Below are positions 1 through 6,253 of a DNA stretch of 14,578 bases, one piece after another. How positions within the stretch are numbered: the first letter of the stretch is position 1; each line of letters opens with the position of its first letter. The stretch is from DATBGO01 sp050011895. GTDB taxonomy: Bacteria > Actinomycetota > Actinomycetes > Streptosporangiales > Streptosporangiaceae. Under the pieces are notes generated by a model. That model saw only the letters and a list, made by a program, of their open reading frames with translations. It had not been told where the DNA came from and made no database searches. The translations under genes and the position numbers were made by a program. Location: assembly GCA_050011895.1 (NCBI GenBank), contig JBEKIF010000082.1:1-14578 (forward strand), read 5' to 3'.

Positions 1-150
1 AAGGCCGGCAGCGTCTGGATCAACTGCTACAACGTGTTCGATGCGGCGCTGCCGTTCGGCGGCTACAAGCAGTCCGGCTGGGGCCGCGAGATGGGCCACG
101 AGGTGCTCAACAACTACACCGAGGTCAAGGCCGTCACCACCCTGCTCTGA
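1..150 (+). CDS. Aldehyde dehydrogenase, C-terminal fragment (cut by window edge)
   Basis: The last 49 codons of an NAD(P)-dependent aldehyde dehydrogenase, open at the left edge. The visible residues carry the family's C-terminal signature: a WINCYNVFDAALPFGGYKQSG stretch followed by GWGREMG and a terminal NYTEVKAV segment. In ALDH class 1/2 enzymes this segment closes the catalytic and oligomerisation domains and contributes to the aldehyde entry site. The catalytic Cys and Glu lie upstream, outside the window, so the substrate cannot be judged. The reading frame ends at TGA 148-150. The next gene, trmO-like, begins 98 bases later on the same strand, so the two could be cotranscribed. Family assignment is firm; the specific aldehyde is unknown. 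Confidence 0.93.
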   Translation, partial: KAGSVWINCYNVFDAALPFGGYKQSGWGREMGHEVLNNYTEVKAVTTLL

Positions 151-248
151 CCGGCAGCCGTGGCGGGGGCGGGTCGGCCGGCAGGCCCGGCCCCCGATGC
201 GGCTCCCGGCCCGGCACGGGCGCGGATCAGCCGGGAGCCCGTGACACC

Positions 249-779
249 ATGGCGCGCATGGAACTGAGCTGTCCCCTTCCGGCGATCGGCGTCGTCCGCA
301 CCGATCGCACCGAGCTGGAGCGCACGCCGGTCCAGGCCGGCCTCAACCGCGGCGAGCGCGGGACGCTGGTGATCGCCGACGCCTACCGCGATGGCCTCGA
401 CGGGCTGGCGGAATTCGATTACGCCTGGCTGATCACCTGGCTGCACCGGCCGGACGGCCCGGCCGGCGATCCGCCGCTCAGGCAGGTGCCGTTCCTGCTC
501 CGGGGCCAGCGACGCCAGCTGGGCATGTTCGCCGCCCGCGGTCCGCGGCGGGTAAACCCGGTCGGGCTGAGCCTGATCCAGCTACTCGCGGTAACCGGCC
601 AGACCGTCCGGTTCGCGGGCGTCGACCTCCTCGACGGGACGCCGGTCATCGATCTCAAGCCGTACGTGACCCGGTTCGACCGGCCGGCCGGCGAGCCCCG
701 ATGCGGGTGGTTCGACCAGGTCAGCATCAGCGACGGGGTAACGCCCGAGGAACTCGCCGAGCCGGGGCGCCCGGCCTGA
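249..779 (+). CDS. TrmO-family tRNA (N6-threonylcarbamoyladenosine-37)-N6-methyltransferase
   Basis: A 176-residue protein of the TsaA/TrmO (UPF0066) family. TrmO is a SAM-dependent beta-barrel methyltransferase that converts t6A37 to m6t6A37 in tRNAs reading ACY codons. Visible signatures are the N-terminal PAIGVVRTDR strand (residues 11-20), a YRDGLDGLAEFDYAWLI segment (46-62), the RGPRRVNPVGLS motif (97-108) and the DLLDGTPVIDLKPY motif (126-139). The last two form the SAM-binding and active-site region in the family. The C-terminal extension of E. coli TrmO appears to be absent, as in many actinobacterial members. The ATG at 249 follows a GGGAG at 233-237; a second in-frame ATG at 258 is possible. 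The actual tRNA target here is inferred from the family. Confidence 0.9.
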   Translation: MARMELSCPLPAIGVVRTDRTELERTPVQAGLNRGERGTLVIADAYRDGLDGLAEFDYAWLITWLHRPDGPAGDPPLRQVPFLLRGQRRQLGMFAARGPRRVNPVGLSLIQLLAVTGQTVRFAGVDLLDGTPVIDLKPYVTRFDRPAGEPRCGWFDQVSISDGVTPEELAEPGRPA

Positions 780-803
780 AGGGGCCCCGGGCCGCGGCAG
801 GCG

Positions 804-831
804 CCCCGCCGCCGCCGTGATCGCGGTGGGG
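804..831 (+). terminator. Possible hairpin terminator after the trmO-like gene
   Basis: The arms 804-812 (ccccgccgc) and 823-831 (gcggtgggg) form a 9-bp GC-rich stem with one G-U-type pair and a 10-base loop, 25 bases after the stop codon. There is no T-tract, which is common for actinobacterial terminators. GC-rich DNA makes chance hairpins frequent, so support is modest. Confidence 0.3.
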
Positions 832-880
832 TGGTGGTGCGCGGGCCCCACCAGGCACTCGTCATCATGAAACAGGGCGC

Positions 881-922
881 GGTTAAGCGTTGCCGGTAGC
901 CCGGCATCCGGGTTAGCGTTGC
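881..922 (+). repeat. Near-identical short direct repeats upstream of the MOSC gene
   Basis: Two copies, ggttaagcgttgc (881-893) and ggttagcgttgc (911-922), start 30 bases apart and differ by a single inserted A. Between and overlapping them sits a small hairpin (898-914, arms agcccgg and ccgggtt with loop cat). They lie about 90-130 bases upstream of the MOSC start and could be a regulator's half-sites. No regulator can be named. Confidence 0.35.
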
Positions 923-995
923 ACTCCGGCCCGAGGGGCGCTGCGACGGACCTGGTCCGCCACGCTCGGGCAAGGCTAGCCAAGGGCGCCTCCCT

Positions 996-1002
996 GAGGA
1001 GG
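996..1002 (+). promoter_or_regulatory. Shine-Dalgarno that fixes the MOSC gene start at GTG 1009
   Basis: A full GAGGAGG lies six bases before an in-frame GTG at 1009. An upstream in-frame TTG (919) would add 30 residues with no family resemblance and no comparable ribosome binding site. The GTG is therefore the better start. Confidence 0.8.
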
Positions 1003-1008
1003 CGAGTA

Positions 1009-1740
1009 GTGGGCGGGATCATAGCGGCGCGGGCGGGCGGGCCGGTGGGCGTCGTGGCCAGGTTGTGGCGGTACCCGGTCAAGTCCATGGCGGCGGAAGC
1101 CATCACCAGCGCTTACGTCTCGTGGGCCGGTCTGGCCGGGGACCGCAAATGGGCGTTCGTGCGTCCGGCGTCCAGCCATAACGGTTTCCCCTGGCTGACC
1201 ATCCGGGATAACCCGGCCATGTCGGGGTGCGTCCCGACACTGCTTGATCCCGAGCGCCCGGACAAGTCCGCGGTGCAGGTACGGGCGCCCGGCGGCAAGA
1301 CGTACGGCCTGGCCGATCCCGGCCTCGCCGAGGAGCTTGGCGCGGGAGCGCGGCTGATGCGGCTGGACCGGGGCGCGTTCGACGCCATGCCGGTCTCGCT
1401 CATCAGCACCGGCACGGTCTCCGCCCTGTGCGCGCTGGCTGAGGTGCCAGGCAACGAACTCCGCTTCCGGCCGAACCTGGTGATTGCCCCGACTGCGGGC
1501 GCGCCGTATGCCGAGGACGAATGGGTCGGACGCGCACTGCAGATCGGCGAGGCCATCGTGCGGATCGACCGGCGGGACACCCGCTGCGTCATCGTTAACG
1601 TGGATCCGGGCGCCGGGCGGCCTGACGCCGCCCTGCTCCAGGTCATTGGCCGTCACCGGGGAGCGTGCGCCGGCGTCTACGGCAGCACCGTCCGGCCCGG
1701 GCTGGTCCAGGCCGGCGACCTCGTGACGATCGCTGCCTAG
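1009..1740 (+). CDS. MOSC domain-containing protein with N-terminal beta-barrel domain
   Basis: A 243-residue protein starting at GTG 1009. The N-terminal MOSC beta-barrel domain is recognised by ARLWRYPVKSM (residues 17-27) and a GLAGDRKWAFV segment. The MOSC sulfur-carrier domain follows, with LRFRPNLVI, an RRDTRCVIVNVDP segment holding the conserved Cys (C193), and a C-terminal CAGVYGSTVRPG segment. MOSC proteins relate to the C-terminal domain of molybdenum cofactor sulfurase. Several, such as mARC and YcbX, bind molybdenum cofactor and reduce N-hydroxylated compounds with the Cys as a metal ligand. Length and both domains look intact. The substrate is unknown. The gene is followed after 33 bases by a convergent DUF1707 gene, with no obvious strong terminator between them. 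Confidence 0.9.
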   Translation: MGGIIAARAGGPVGVVARLWRYPVKSMAAEAITSAYVSWAGLAGDRKWAFVRPASSHNGFPWLTIRDNPAMSGCVPTLLDPERPDKSAVQVRAPGGKTYGLADPGLAEELGAGARLMRLDRGAFDAMPVSLISTGTVSALCALAEVPGNELRFRPNLVIAPTAGAPYAEDEWVGRALQIGEAIVRIDRRDTRCVIVNVDPGAGRPDAALLQVIGRHRGACAGVYGSTVRPGLVQAGDLVTIAA

Positions 1741-1773
1741 GACCGTCTCCAGGCGCCGGGCTGTCACCCGATC

Positions 1774-2229
1774 TCATGGTGTCCCGCCGCGCGAGGCCCG
1801 GGTCGCGTACAGGACGAGCGCGCCGAGGAGTCCGAGCCACAGCCAGGGAACCTGCGACCATACCCAGGGAGTCAGTGACCACACCAGCGCATGTCCGGCG
1901 GCAGCGGCGATCACGATGACAAGCGCGAGAAAGAGCACGCGGTAGTACCGGCGGCCATGCTCCCGGCGGGCGGGCACCTCGGCCGTTCCTGCCGAGTCGG
2001 TTCGCGGCAGGTCGGCGAACAGCCCGCCGAGGTCCTTGTAGGTCTTGGCGCGCATCGCCTGATCGAGGCGCTGGCTGAACTCGGCCTCGTCGAGCCGCCC
2101 ATCGCCGTAATGCCTGGACAGCAGGTCAGCCACCTCAGCGCGCTCGGCGTCGGAGATCCGCAGGTCTGCGTAGCTGGTGCGGCGGCGGGTTGCGGCCAGA
2201 AGCCAGGGCGGGCTGCTCGGCGCGGACAT
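1774..2229 (-). CDS. DUF1707 SHOCT-like domain membrane protein
   Basis: A 151-residue protein. Residues 23-75 are a DUF1707 domain: LRISDAERAEVADLLSRHYG, then DGRLDEAEFSQRLDQAM, ending in DLGGLFADLP. The domain is common in actinobacteria and is usually joined to membrane or envelope-stress modules. A basic linker (88-97) leads to hydrophobic segments at about 97-117 and 128-143, with several Trp between them, so the protein probably sits in the membrane with the DUF1707 domain in the cytosol. ATG 2229 has an AAGGAGG at 2240-2246, 10 bases upstream. It is divergent from the CoA-transferase gene across a 335-base region. A second, distinct DUF1707 protein is encoded at 11673. The biochemical function of the family is not established. 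Confidence 0.88.
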   Translation of the reverse strand: MSAPSSPPWLLAATRRRTSYADLRISDAERAEVADLLSRHYGDGRLDEAEFSQRLDQAMRAKTYKDLGGLFADLPRTDSAGTAEVPARREHGRRYYRVLFLALVIVIAAAAGHALVWSLTPWVWSQVPWLWLGLLGALVLYATRASRGGTP

Positions 2230-2260
2230 ATCGATCCGACCTCCTTGGTCAGTGCGAAGG

Positions 2261-2295
2261 CCCGGACCGGGATCGGCCCAGCGCTCCGGTCCGGG
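2261..2295. promoter_or_regulatory. Perfect 10-bp inverted repeat near the DUF1707 start
   Basis: The arms cccggaccgg (2261-2270) and ccggtccggg (2286-2295) are exact reverse complements separated by 15 bases. The element lies 32 bases upstream of the DUF1707 ATG, just beyond its Shine-Dalgarno. It could be an operator or a leader hairpin; sequence alone does not decide. Confidence 0.5.
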
Positions 2296-2478
2296 TCACG
2301 GGGCCTGCTGAGTTCGCTGACTGACTCAATGCGGCCTCCGGCTGGTGCTGTTTTCTGCAGTTCAAGCGTCGTACCGCCACACCACGGCAGACAATCGGGA
2401 AGATCCCGGATTCGACCCTGACGCGGAACGGGCCATGGCCGGCACAATGGATCTTGTGACACCCGCCGGAGTTGACCG

Positions 2479-2507
2479 CCGGGGCCACTCGGGACGTGTG
2501 GCCCCGG
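2479..2507. promoter_or_regulatory. Perfect 10-bp inverted repeat upstream of the CoA-transferase
   Basis: The arms ccggggccac (2479-2488) and gtggccccgg (2498-2507) are exact reverse complements around a 9-base spacer. In plus-strand RNA the stem can be extended by a G-U pair (2478/2508) and a C-G pair (2477/2509). It ends 57 bases before ATG 2565. A dimeric repressor site or a 5' UTR hairpin are both possible. Confidence 0.5.
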
Positions 2508-2564
2508 TGTCCAGCGCAGCCGCGCGAGGGAGTATGCATGGGGTGTAAATGGGGGTGAACCAGC

Positions 2565-4130
2565 ATGACCGGACCTAACCGTATCCAGCCCGCGCATTTC
2601 CGGCGCAAGATCATGGACGCGGAAGACGCCGCCGCGCTGATTCCTGCGGGCGCGAACGTGGGAATGAGCGGATTCACCGGCGCCGGCCATCCCAAGGCCG
2701 TGCCTGCGGCGCTCGCGGCCCGCGTCAAGTCTGAGACCAGCGTCGGCCGCCGGTTCCGTGTCGGCGTGTGGACGGGCGCGTCGACGGCACCGGACCTGGA
2801 TGGTGTCCTTGCCCAGGTCGACGGCATCGAGCTGCTGCTGCCCTACCAGGGTGATCCGGTCACCCGGCGGGAAGTCAACTCGGGCCGGGCGGACTACATC
2901 GATATGCATCTGTCCGGGGTAGCGCAGCTGGCCGGCCAGGGCCTGCTCGGTCCACTCGATTTCGCCGTGATCGAGGCCGTTGGCGTGACCGGGAACGGTG
3001 ACCTGATCCCGTCCACCTCTGTCGGCAACAACAAGACCTGGATCGACCTGGCCGACAAGGTGATCGTCGAGATCAACGCGGGCCAGAGCGCTGAGCTCGA
3101 CGGCTTTCACGACATCTATTACGGCACCGCGAAGCCACCGGACCGGATGCCCATCCCGATCACCGCGCCAGGTGACCGGATCGGCGTGCCGCACCTGGTC
3201 TGCCCGGCCGACAAGATCGCCGCGATCGTCCTCACCGACGCCCCGGACTGGAGCACCCCTTTCAAGCCGCCCGATCCGGTCTCCGAGACGATCGCTGGCC
3301 ACGTCATCGACTTCCTCAGCGCTGAGGTGGCCAGCGGCCGCCTGCCCCGCGACCTGCTCCCCCTGCAGTCCGGGGTCGGCAACGTGGCCAACGCGGTGCT
3401 GGGCGGGCTCGGCAGCGGCCCGTTCGAGCGGCTCACCGCCTACACCGAGGTCATCCAGGACGGCATGCTGCAGTTGCTGGAGTCGGAGAAGCTCCTGGTC
3501 GCATCGGCGACCGCGTTCACGCTGAGCCAGCAGGCCAGCGACCGGCTCACCAGCCGGCTACCGGACTACCGGCGGAAGGTAGTCCTGCGGCCCCAGGAGA
3601 TCAGCAATCATCCCGAGGTCATCCGCCGCCTGGGCTGCCTGGCGATGAACGCGATGCTGGAGGCCGATATCTACGGCAACGTCAACTCCAGCCACGTCAT
3701 GGCCACCGCGATGCAGAACGGCATCGGCGGCTCCGGCGACTTCACCCGCAACGCCTACATCTCCATCTTCGTCAGCCCCTCCCAGGCCAAGGGAGGCACC
3801 ATCTCCTGCATCGTGCCGATGGTGTCCCACGTCGACCACACCGAGCACGACGTCAGTGTGATCATTACCGAGCAGGGCGTCGCCGACCTCCGCGGCCTCG
3901 CTCCTAAGCGCCGCGCCCGGAAGATCATCGACAACTGCGCCCACCCGGATTTCCGGCCTGCACTCGGCGACTATTTCGAGCGGGCACTGGCGACCTCGCG
4001 CGGAAAGCACACCCCGCACCTGCTCAGCGAGGCGCTGTCGTGGCATGAGCGCTACCTGAGTGACGGCACGATGCGCCAGGACTCGCCAGGGCGGCCGGGA
4101 TCAGAACCCGGCGGCTACGTTCCGGGGTAG
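2565..4130 (+). CDS. Acetyl-CoA hydrolase/transferase family protein, succinate CoA-transferase type
   Basis: A 521-residue protein of the class I acetyl-CoA hydrolase/transferase family (Cat1, AarC, Ach1). These cytosolic enzymes move CoA between acetyl-CoA or succinyl-CoA and a carboxylate through a glutamyl-CoA thioester. The N-terminal half has GMSGFTGAGHPKAVP (about 33-47). The catalytic Glu is probably E295 in AYTEVIQDGM, almost the same number as the known Glu294 of Acetobacter AarC. The C-terminal half has QNGIGGSGDFTRNAY and the EQGVADLRGLAP segment of the CoA-binding part. It is full length. ATG 2565 follows GGGGG at 2551-2555. The last 30 bases overlap the end of the convergent hydrolase gene. 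The exact acyl acceptor (succinate, acetate or propionate) cannot be read from sequence. Confidence 0.93.
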   Translation: MTGPNRIQPAHFRRKIMDAEDAAALIPAGANVGMSGFTGAGHPKAVPAALAARVKSETSVGRRFRVGVWTGASTAPDLDGVLAQVDGIELLLPYQGDPVTRREVNSGRADYIDMHLSGVAQLAGQGLLGPLDFAVIEAVGVTGNGDLIPSTSVGNNKTWIDLADKVIVEINAGQSAELDGFHDIYYGTAKPPDRMPIPITAPGDRIGVPHLVCPADKIAAIVLTDAPDWSTPFKPPDPVSETIAGHVIDFLSAEVASGRLPRDLLPLQSGVGNVANAVLGGLGSGPFERLTAYTEVIQDGMLQLLESEKLLVASATAFTLSQQASDRLTSRLPDYRRKVVLRPQEISNHPEVIRRLGCLAMNAMLEADIYGNVNSSHVMATAMQNGIGGSGDFTRNAYISIFVSPSQAKGGTISCIVPMVSHVDHTEHDVSVIITEQGVADLRGLAPKRRARKIIDNCAHPDFRPALGDYFERALATSRGKHTPHLLSEALSWHERYLSDGTMRQDSPGRPGSEPGGYVPG

Positions 4131-4970
4131 GCGGACGAGCTCGGTCCCGTAACGCTCGCGCAGGCGCTTGGCGTCGGCCAGGAACTGGGCCCAGTCCAGC
4201 CGGGCGACGGGGCGGGGGGGTGCGGACAGCGGGATGAAGAAGTCGTCGTGATGGCACGCGACGATAAAGCGCGGCCGCAGCCGCTCCGCGAGCCGGTCGA
4301 GGTAGCCAGGTGTGCCCTGCCGTGCGGCCAAGCAGGCGATGAGCACGTCCGCCGGCGGCTGCCGGGCCAGCGCATGATCGTCGATTCCGGCGCTGCCCTG
4401 GATGTGGAACGTCCGCCCGCCGATTCCGATGCGGTAGGCGAGGACGTCCCCGCGAGGCCAGCGGATCGGTGTCAGCGGCGTGCCGCGCGGTCCGATCTGC
4501 AGCCGGTCGACACGCCCGAGCAGGGGCACGATCCCATGACGCGACCCCACGGCCTCGACCGTGAACGGGCCGACCGTCACGCGCTCGCCGTCCCGCAGCT
4601 GGCGCAGTTGACGCTGACCGCATCCCAGGCGGCGGCACAGCTCCACCAGCGTCCCGCTGCCATGCGCTACGGCGGCAGGAGTCGAGGCCAGGATCGCCGG
4701 AACATCCAGAGCATGATCGAAGTGGGCGTGGTTGACGAAGATCGCATCGAGGCGGCCGAACGTCGTGGCCACCAGAGCGCTATCCGACCTCGGCTTTCGG
4801 GCCAGCACGGCGACCAGGCCGGGCCGCGAGGCGAACGGATCAGTCGCGATCCGGGTCCCGCCGGCCTCCAGGATGAAGCCAGCGACGCCGGTCCAGGTCA
4901 GCGTCCCGCCGATGCCGAGATCCCAGGTCACGCCTGATGCATCGGCAACGAAGATCGGCATGTGGCTCAT
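4101..4970 (-). CDS. Metallo-beta-lactamase-fold (MBL) hydrolase
   Basis: A 289-residue MBL-superfamily protein, of the UlaG/RomA-like type that lacks a signal peptide. The zinc-binding signature is N80-H-A-H-F-D-H86. Upstream are the GVAGFILEAGGTRIATDPF strands (about 28-46), where the Asp-Pro-Phe is typical of this branch. Downstream are a GSRHG segment and a C-terminal ACHHDDFF segment that supplies another likely metal-ligand His. ATG 4970 is used here; ATG 4961, three codons in, is an alternative, and neither has a strong Shine-Dalgarno. The 3' end overlaps the convergent CoA-transferase by 30 bases. Upstream on the same strand, 85 bases away, is the histidine phosphatase, so the two may share a transcript. 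The substrate is unknown. Confidence 0.9.
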   Translation of the reverse strand: MSHMPIFVADASGVTWDLGIGGTLTWTGVAGFILEAGGTRIATDPFASRPGLVAVLARKPRSDSALVATTFGRLDAIFVNHAHFDHALDVPAILASTPAAVAHGSGTLVELCRRLGCGQRQLRQLRDGERVTVGPFTVEAVGSRHGIVPLLGRVDRLQIGPRGTPLTPIRWPRGDVLAYRIGIGGRTFHIQGSAGIDDHALARQPPADVLIACLAARQGTPGYLDRLAERLRPRFIVACHHDDFFIPLSAPPRPVARLDWAQFLADAKRLRERYGTELVRLPRNVAAGF

Positions 4971-5055
4971 GCCTCGAACCTAGCCACCTAAGGAGGCTTC
5001 GTCCCAGCCCCGCGGGCCATGGCTGGTGGCTTGGGGCCGCTCAGCCGGCCACTGG

Positions 5056-5904
5056 TCATGCAGGCCCGTCCAGGTGAGCCGTGTCGTTGAAGCTGCGCAC
5101 GATCCAGCGCCCTCCGGTGATGACGAGCCGTGAGATGGAGGCGTTGTCCGCGCCGATGAAGGCGAACGGCCTGGACCCGCTGGCGAGCGCGAGCGCCTGG
5201 CCGATGACGCCGCCGTGAGTGAACGCCGCGACCCGCTCGCCCGGATGCTTGGCCGCGAGCCGTTCGATCGCGGCCTGCACCCGCTCAGCGAACGCGGCGG
5301 ACGGCTCGGCTCCCGGGATCAGCTCCCAGCGCTCCTCAGCGAACACCTGCTGGGCGGTGGGGTGGCCGTCCGCGACCATCTGGCGGTACCGGCCGCCCTC
5401 CCACTCGCCCAGGTAGACCTCCCGGAGTCCCGCTTCCACCGTTACGGCGAGCCCGAGGCGCTCAGCCAGCGGCGCCGCTGTCTGAACGGTGCGGCACAAG
5501 GTAGTCACGTAGATCGCGTCGATGCCGTCGGCAGACAACCGCGCGCAGACCCGCTCGGCCTGTTCCCGGCCCTCCGTGGACAGCTGCGGATCGCCATGCC
5601 CGCCCACCAGCGGGAAGAGCGTGCCGTCCAGATAGGCTTCCGACTGGCCATGCCGTACCAGCTCGAGCTCAGTCGCGCCGGGCGGCGGCCGGAACCGGCT
5701 TTGCCAGTACGTAGCCGGCCTCTGCCGCGGGCCCTGCGGTGCTGTCACAAGCTCCGTAGCGTACCGGCCTCTCAGCTGGTTCAGGGACGTCTGGGTCAGG
5801 CCGGAATGCCCGGATGCGATCCTCACGCCCGCCCGCTCCCAGCTGGTCACATAACGTGGCGGCGGGCTGACCGCCGGGCTGGTGTCGGCACGGAGTATTC
5901 CCAT
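5056..5904 (-). CDS. Histidine phosphatase (phosphoglycerate mutase-like) family protein
   Basis: A branch 2-phosphoglycerate-mutase-like phosphatase. The catalytic RHG motif is in ELELVRHGQSEAY, and further active-site pieces follow in order: TTLCRTVQTA (Arg), LREVYLGEWEG (Glu) and AAFTHGGVIGQA (second His). From ATG 5904 the protein has 282 residues, with the RHG His at about residue 85, so roughly 75 residues precede the domain. That is more than usual and has no recognisable fold. The start is uncertain. A TTG at 5922 would be longer. A GTG at 5826 has a better GGGAG Shine-Dalgarno, and a GTG at 5748 would give a near-standard length. Substrates in the family range from phosphoglycerate to sugar and nucleotide phosphates, so none is assigned. 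Confidence 0.88.
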   Translation of the reverse strand: MGILRADTSPAVSPPPRYVTSWERAGVRIASGHSGLTQTSLNQLRGRYATELVTAPQGPRQRPATYWQSRFRPPPGATELELVRHGQSEAYLDGTLFPLVGGHGDPQLSTEGREQAERVCARLSADGIDAIYVTTLCRTVQTAAPLAERLGLAVTVEAGLREVYLGEWEGGRYRQMVADGHPTAQQVFAEERWELIPGAEPSAAFAERVQAAIERLAAKHPGERVAAFTHGGVIGQALALASGSRPFAFIGADNASISRLVITGGRWIVRSFNDTAHLDGPA

Positions 5905-5937
5905 ACTGGCCGGTAGTGACAAGCCTCATATTGACCA

Positions 5938-6016
5938 TGAGGGGGATGCGCCGCGCTTCTCCGAGGCGTTATACGGGAGTGATCCTCGCTACGGATCATT
6001 CCGGTATGCCCCCTTA
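5938..6016 (+). ncRNA. Candidate structured RNA element (three-way-junction-like)
   Basis: An outer stem pairs 5938-5945 with 6009-6016 (8 pairs, one G-U). Inside it are two hairpins. The first is 5949-5955 with 5962-5968 (cgcc/ggcg, a G-A mismatch, then two more pairs). The second is 5971-5985 with 5993-6007 (13 Watson-Crick pairs, one G-U, one mismatch, 7-base loop). The element is nested and compact, as expected for a folded RNA domain. I do not recognise it as a known riboswitch. It could belong to the leader of the gene at 6254, 238 bases downstream, or stand alone. Confidence 0.35.
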
Positions 6017-6236
6017 GCTCCCGACTTTGCGTGAATAGGCCCTATCAGCGCCTGTCGCGAGCCCGAGGCGGGCTGGCAATTGCAGTCGACCGGGAGGAGC
6101 CCGCCCAGGCCAGAAACCCATCGCGGAACACGCGAGCACGTCCCAGCCATGACCATGACCCCCGAGGGTCGTGCGCATTAGGTCACGCCCAACATCGTTA
6201 GTCGCAATCCTTCGCGAAGAGCTGAGGGCGGACAGA

Positions 6237-6252
6237 GGAGGGTCGATCCTCC
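6237..6252 (+). promoter_or_regulatory. Hairpin that sequesters the Shine-Dalgarno of the LysM/Rpf-like gene
   Basis: The Shine-Dalgarno ggagg (6237-6241) is exactly complementary to cctcc (6248-6252), which ends one base before ATG 6254. An extra G-U pair can close a tcga tetraloop. The stem would hide both the ribosome binding site and the approach to the start codon unless opened, a typical layout for translational control. Confidence 0.5.
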
Positions 6253-6253
6253 G

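Larger units (their letters stand above)
2230..2564. other. Divergent intergenic region (335 bases) with two perfect inverted repeats
   Basis: This region holds the upstream sequences of the DUF1707 gene (minus) and the CoA-transferase gene (plus). I see no convincing gene in it. It carries two perfect 10-bp inverted repeats, listed separately, each close to one of the two genes. It also has a weak TGAGT-N10-ACTCA repeat around 2308-2327 and a lone TTGACC at 2472-2477 without a matching -10 box. The Shine-Dalgarno for 2565 is probably the G-run at 2551-2555. Confidence 0.7.
5905..6253. other. Intergenic region with a chain of predicted hairpins upstream of the LysM/Rpf-like gene
   Basis: About 350 bases without a convincing gene. 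On the plus strand it can fold into a three-way-junction-like element (5938-6016) and simple hairpins at 6060-6074 (agcccg/cgggct), 6121-6135 (tcgcg/cgcga) and 6154-6173 (8 bp, loop ccga). Another hairpin covers the ribosome binding site at 6237-6252. Where pairs are not Watson-Crick they are mostly G-U on the plus strand, and these would be A-C on the minus strand. This favours a plus-strand RNA. An 8-bp palindrome ttcgcgaa is also present near 6211-6218. No promoter stands out. Confidence 0.5.

Noticed and set aside
919..1008. A 30-residue N-terminal extension of the MOSC protein from a TTG
   Set aside because: The GAGGAGG before GTG 1009 is far better, and the extension has no similarity to the family.
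2345..2548. A 67-codon plus-strand frame in the divergent region
   Set aside because: No ribosome binding site, no domain, and it runs through the inverted repeat at 2479-2507.
1911..3302. A long minus-strand open frame of 463 codons
   Set aside because: Antisense to the CoA-transferase and out of frame with the DUF1707 gene, both of which have clear domains.
4986..5113. A plus-strand AAGGAGG at about 4989 suggesting a small gene
   Set aside because: The only following ATG frame is about 23 codons, spaced too far from the motif, and runs into the end of the histidine phosphatase gene.
5940..6253. ydaO (c-di-AMP) riboswitch upstream of the LysM/Rpf-like gene
   Set aside because: Expected from the gene type, but I could not find the conserved ydaO blocks such as the GGUGAAUC-like and CAGCUAACC-like segments. 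Not called; a covariance search could overturn this.
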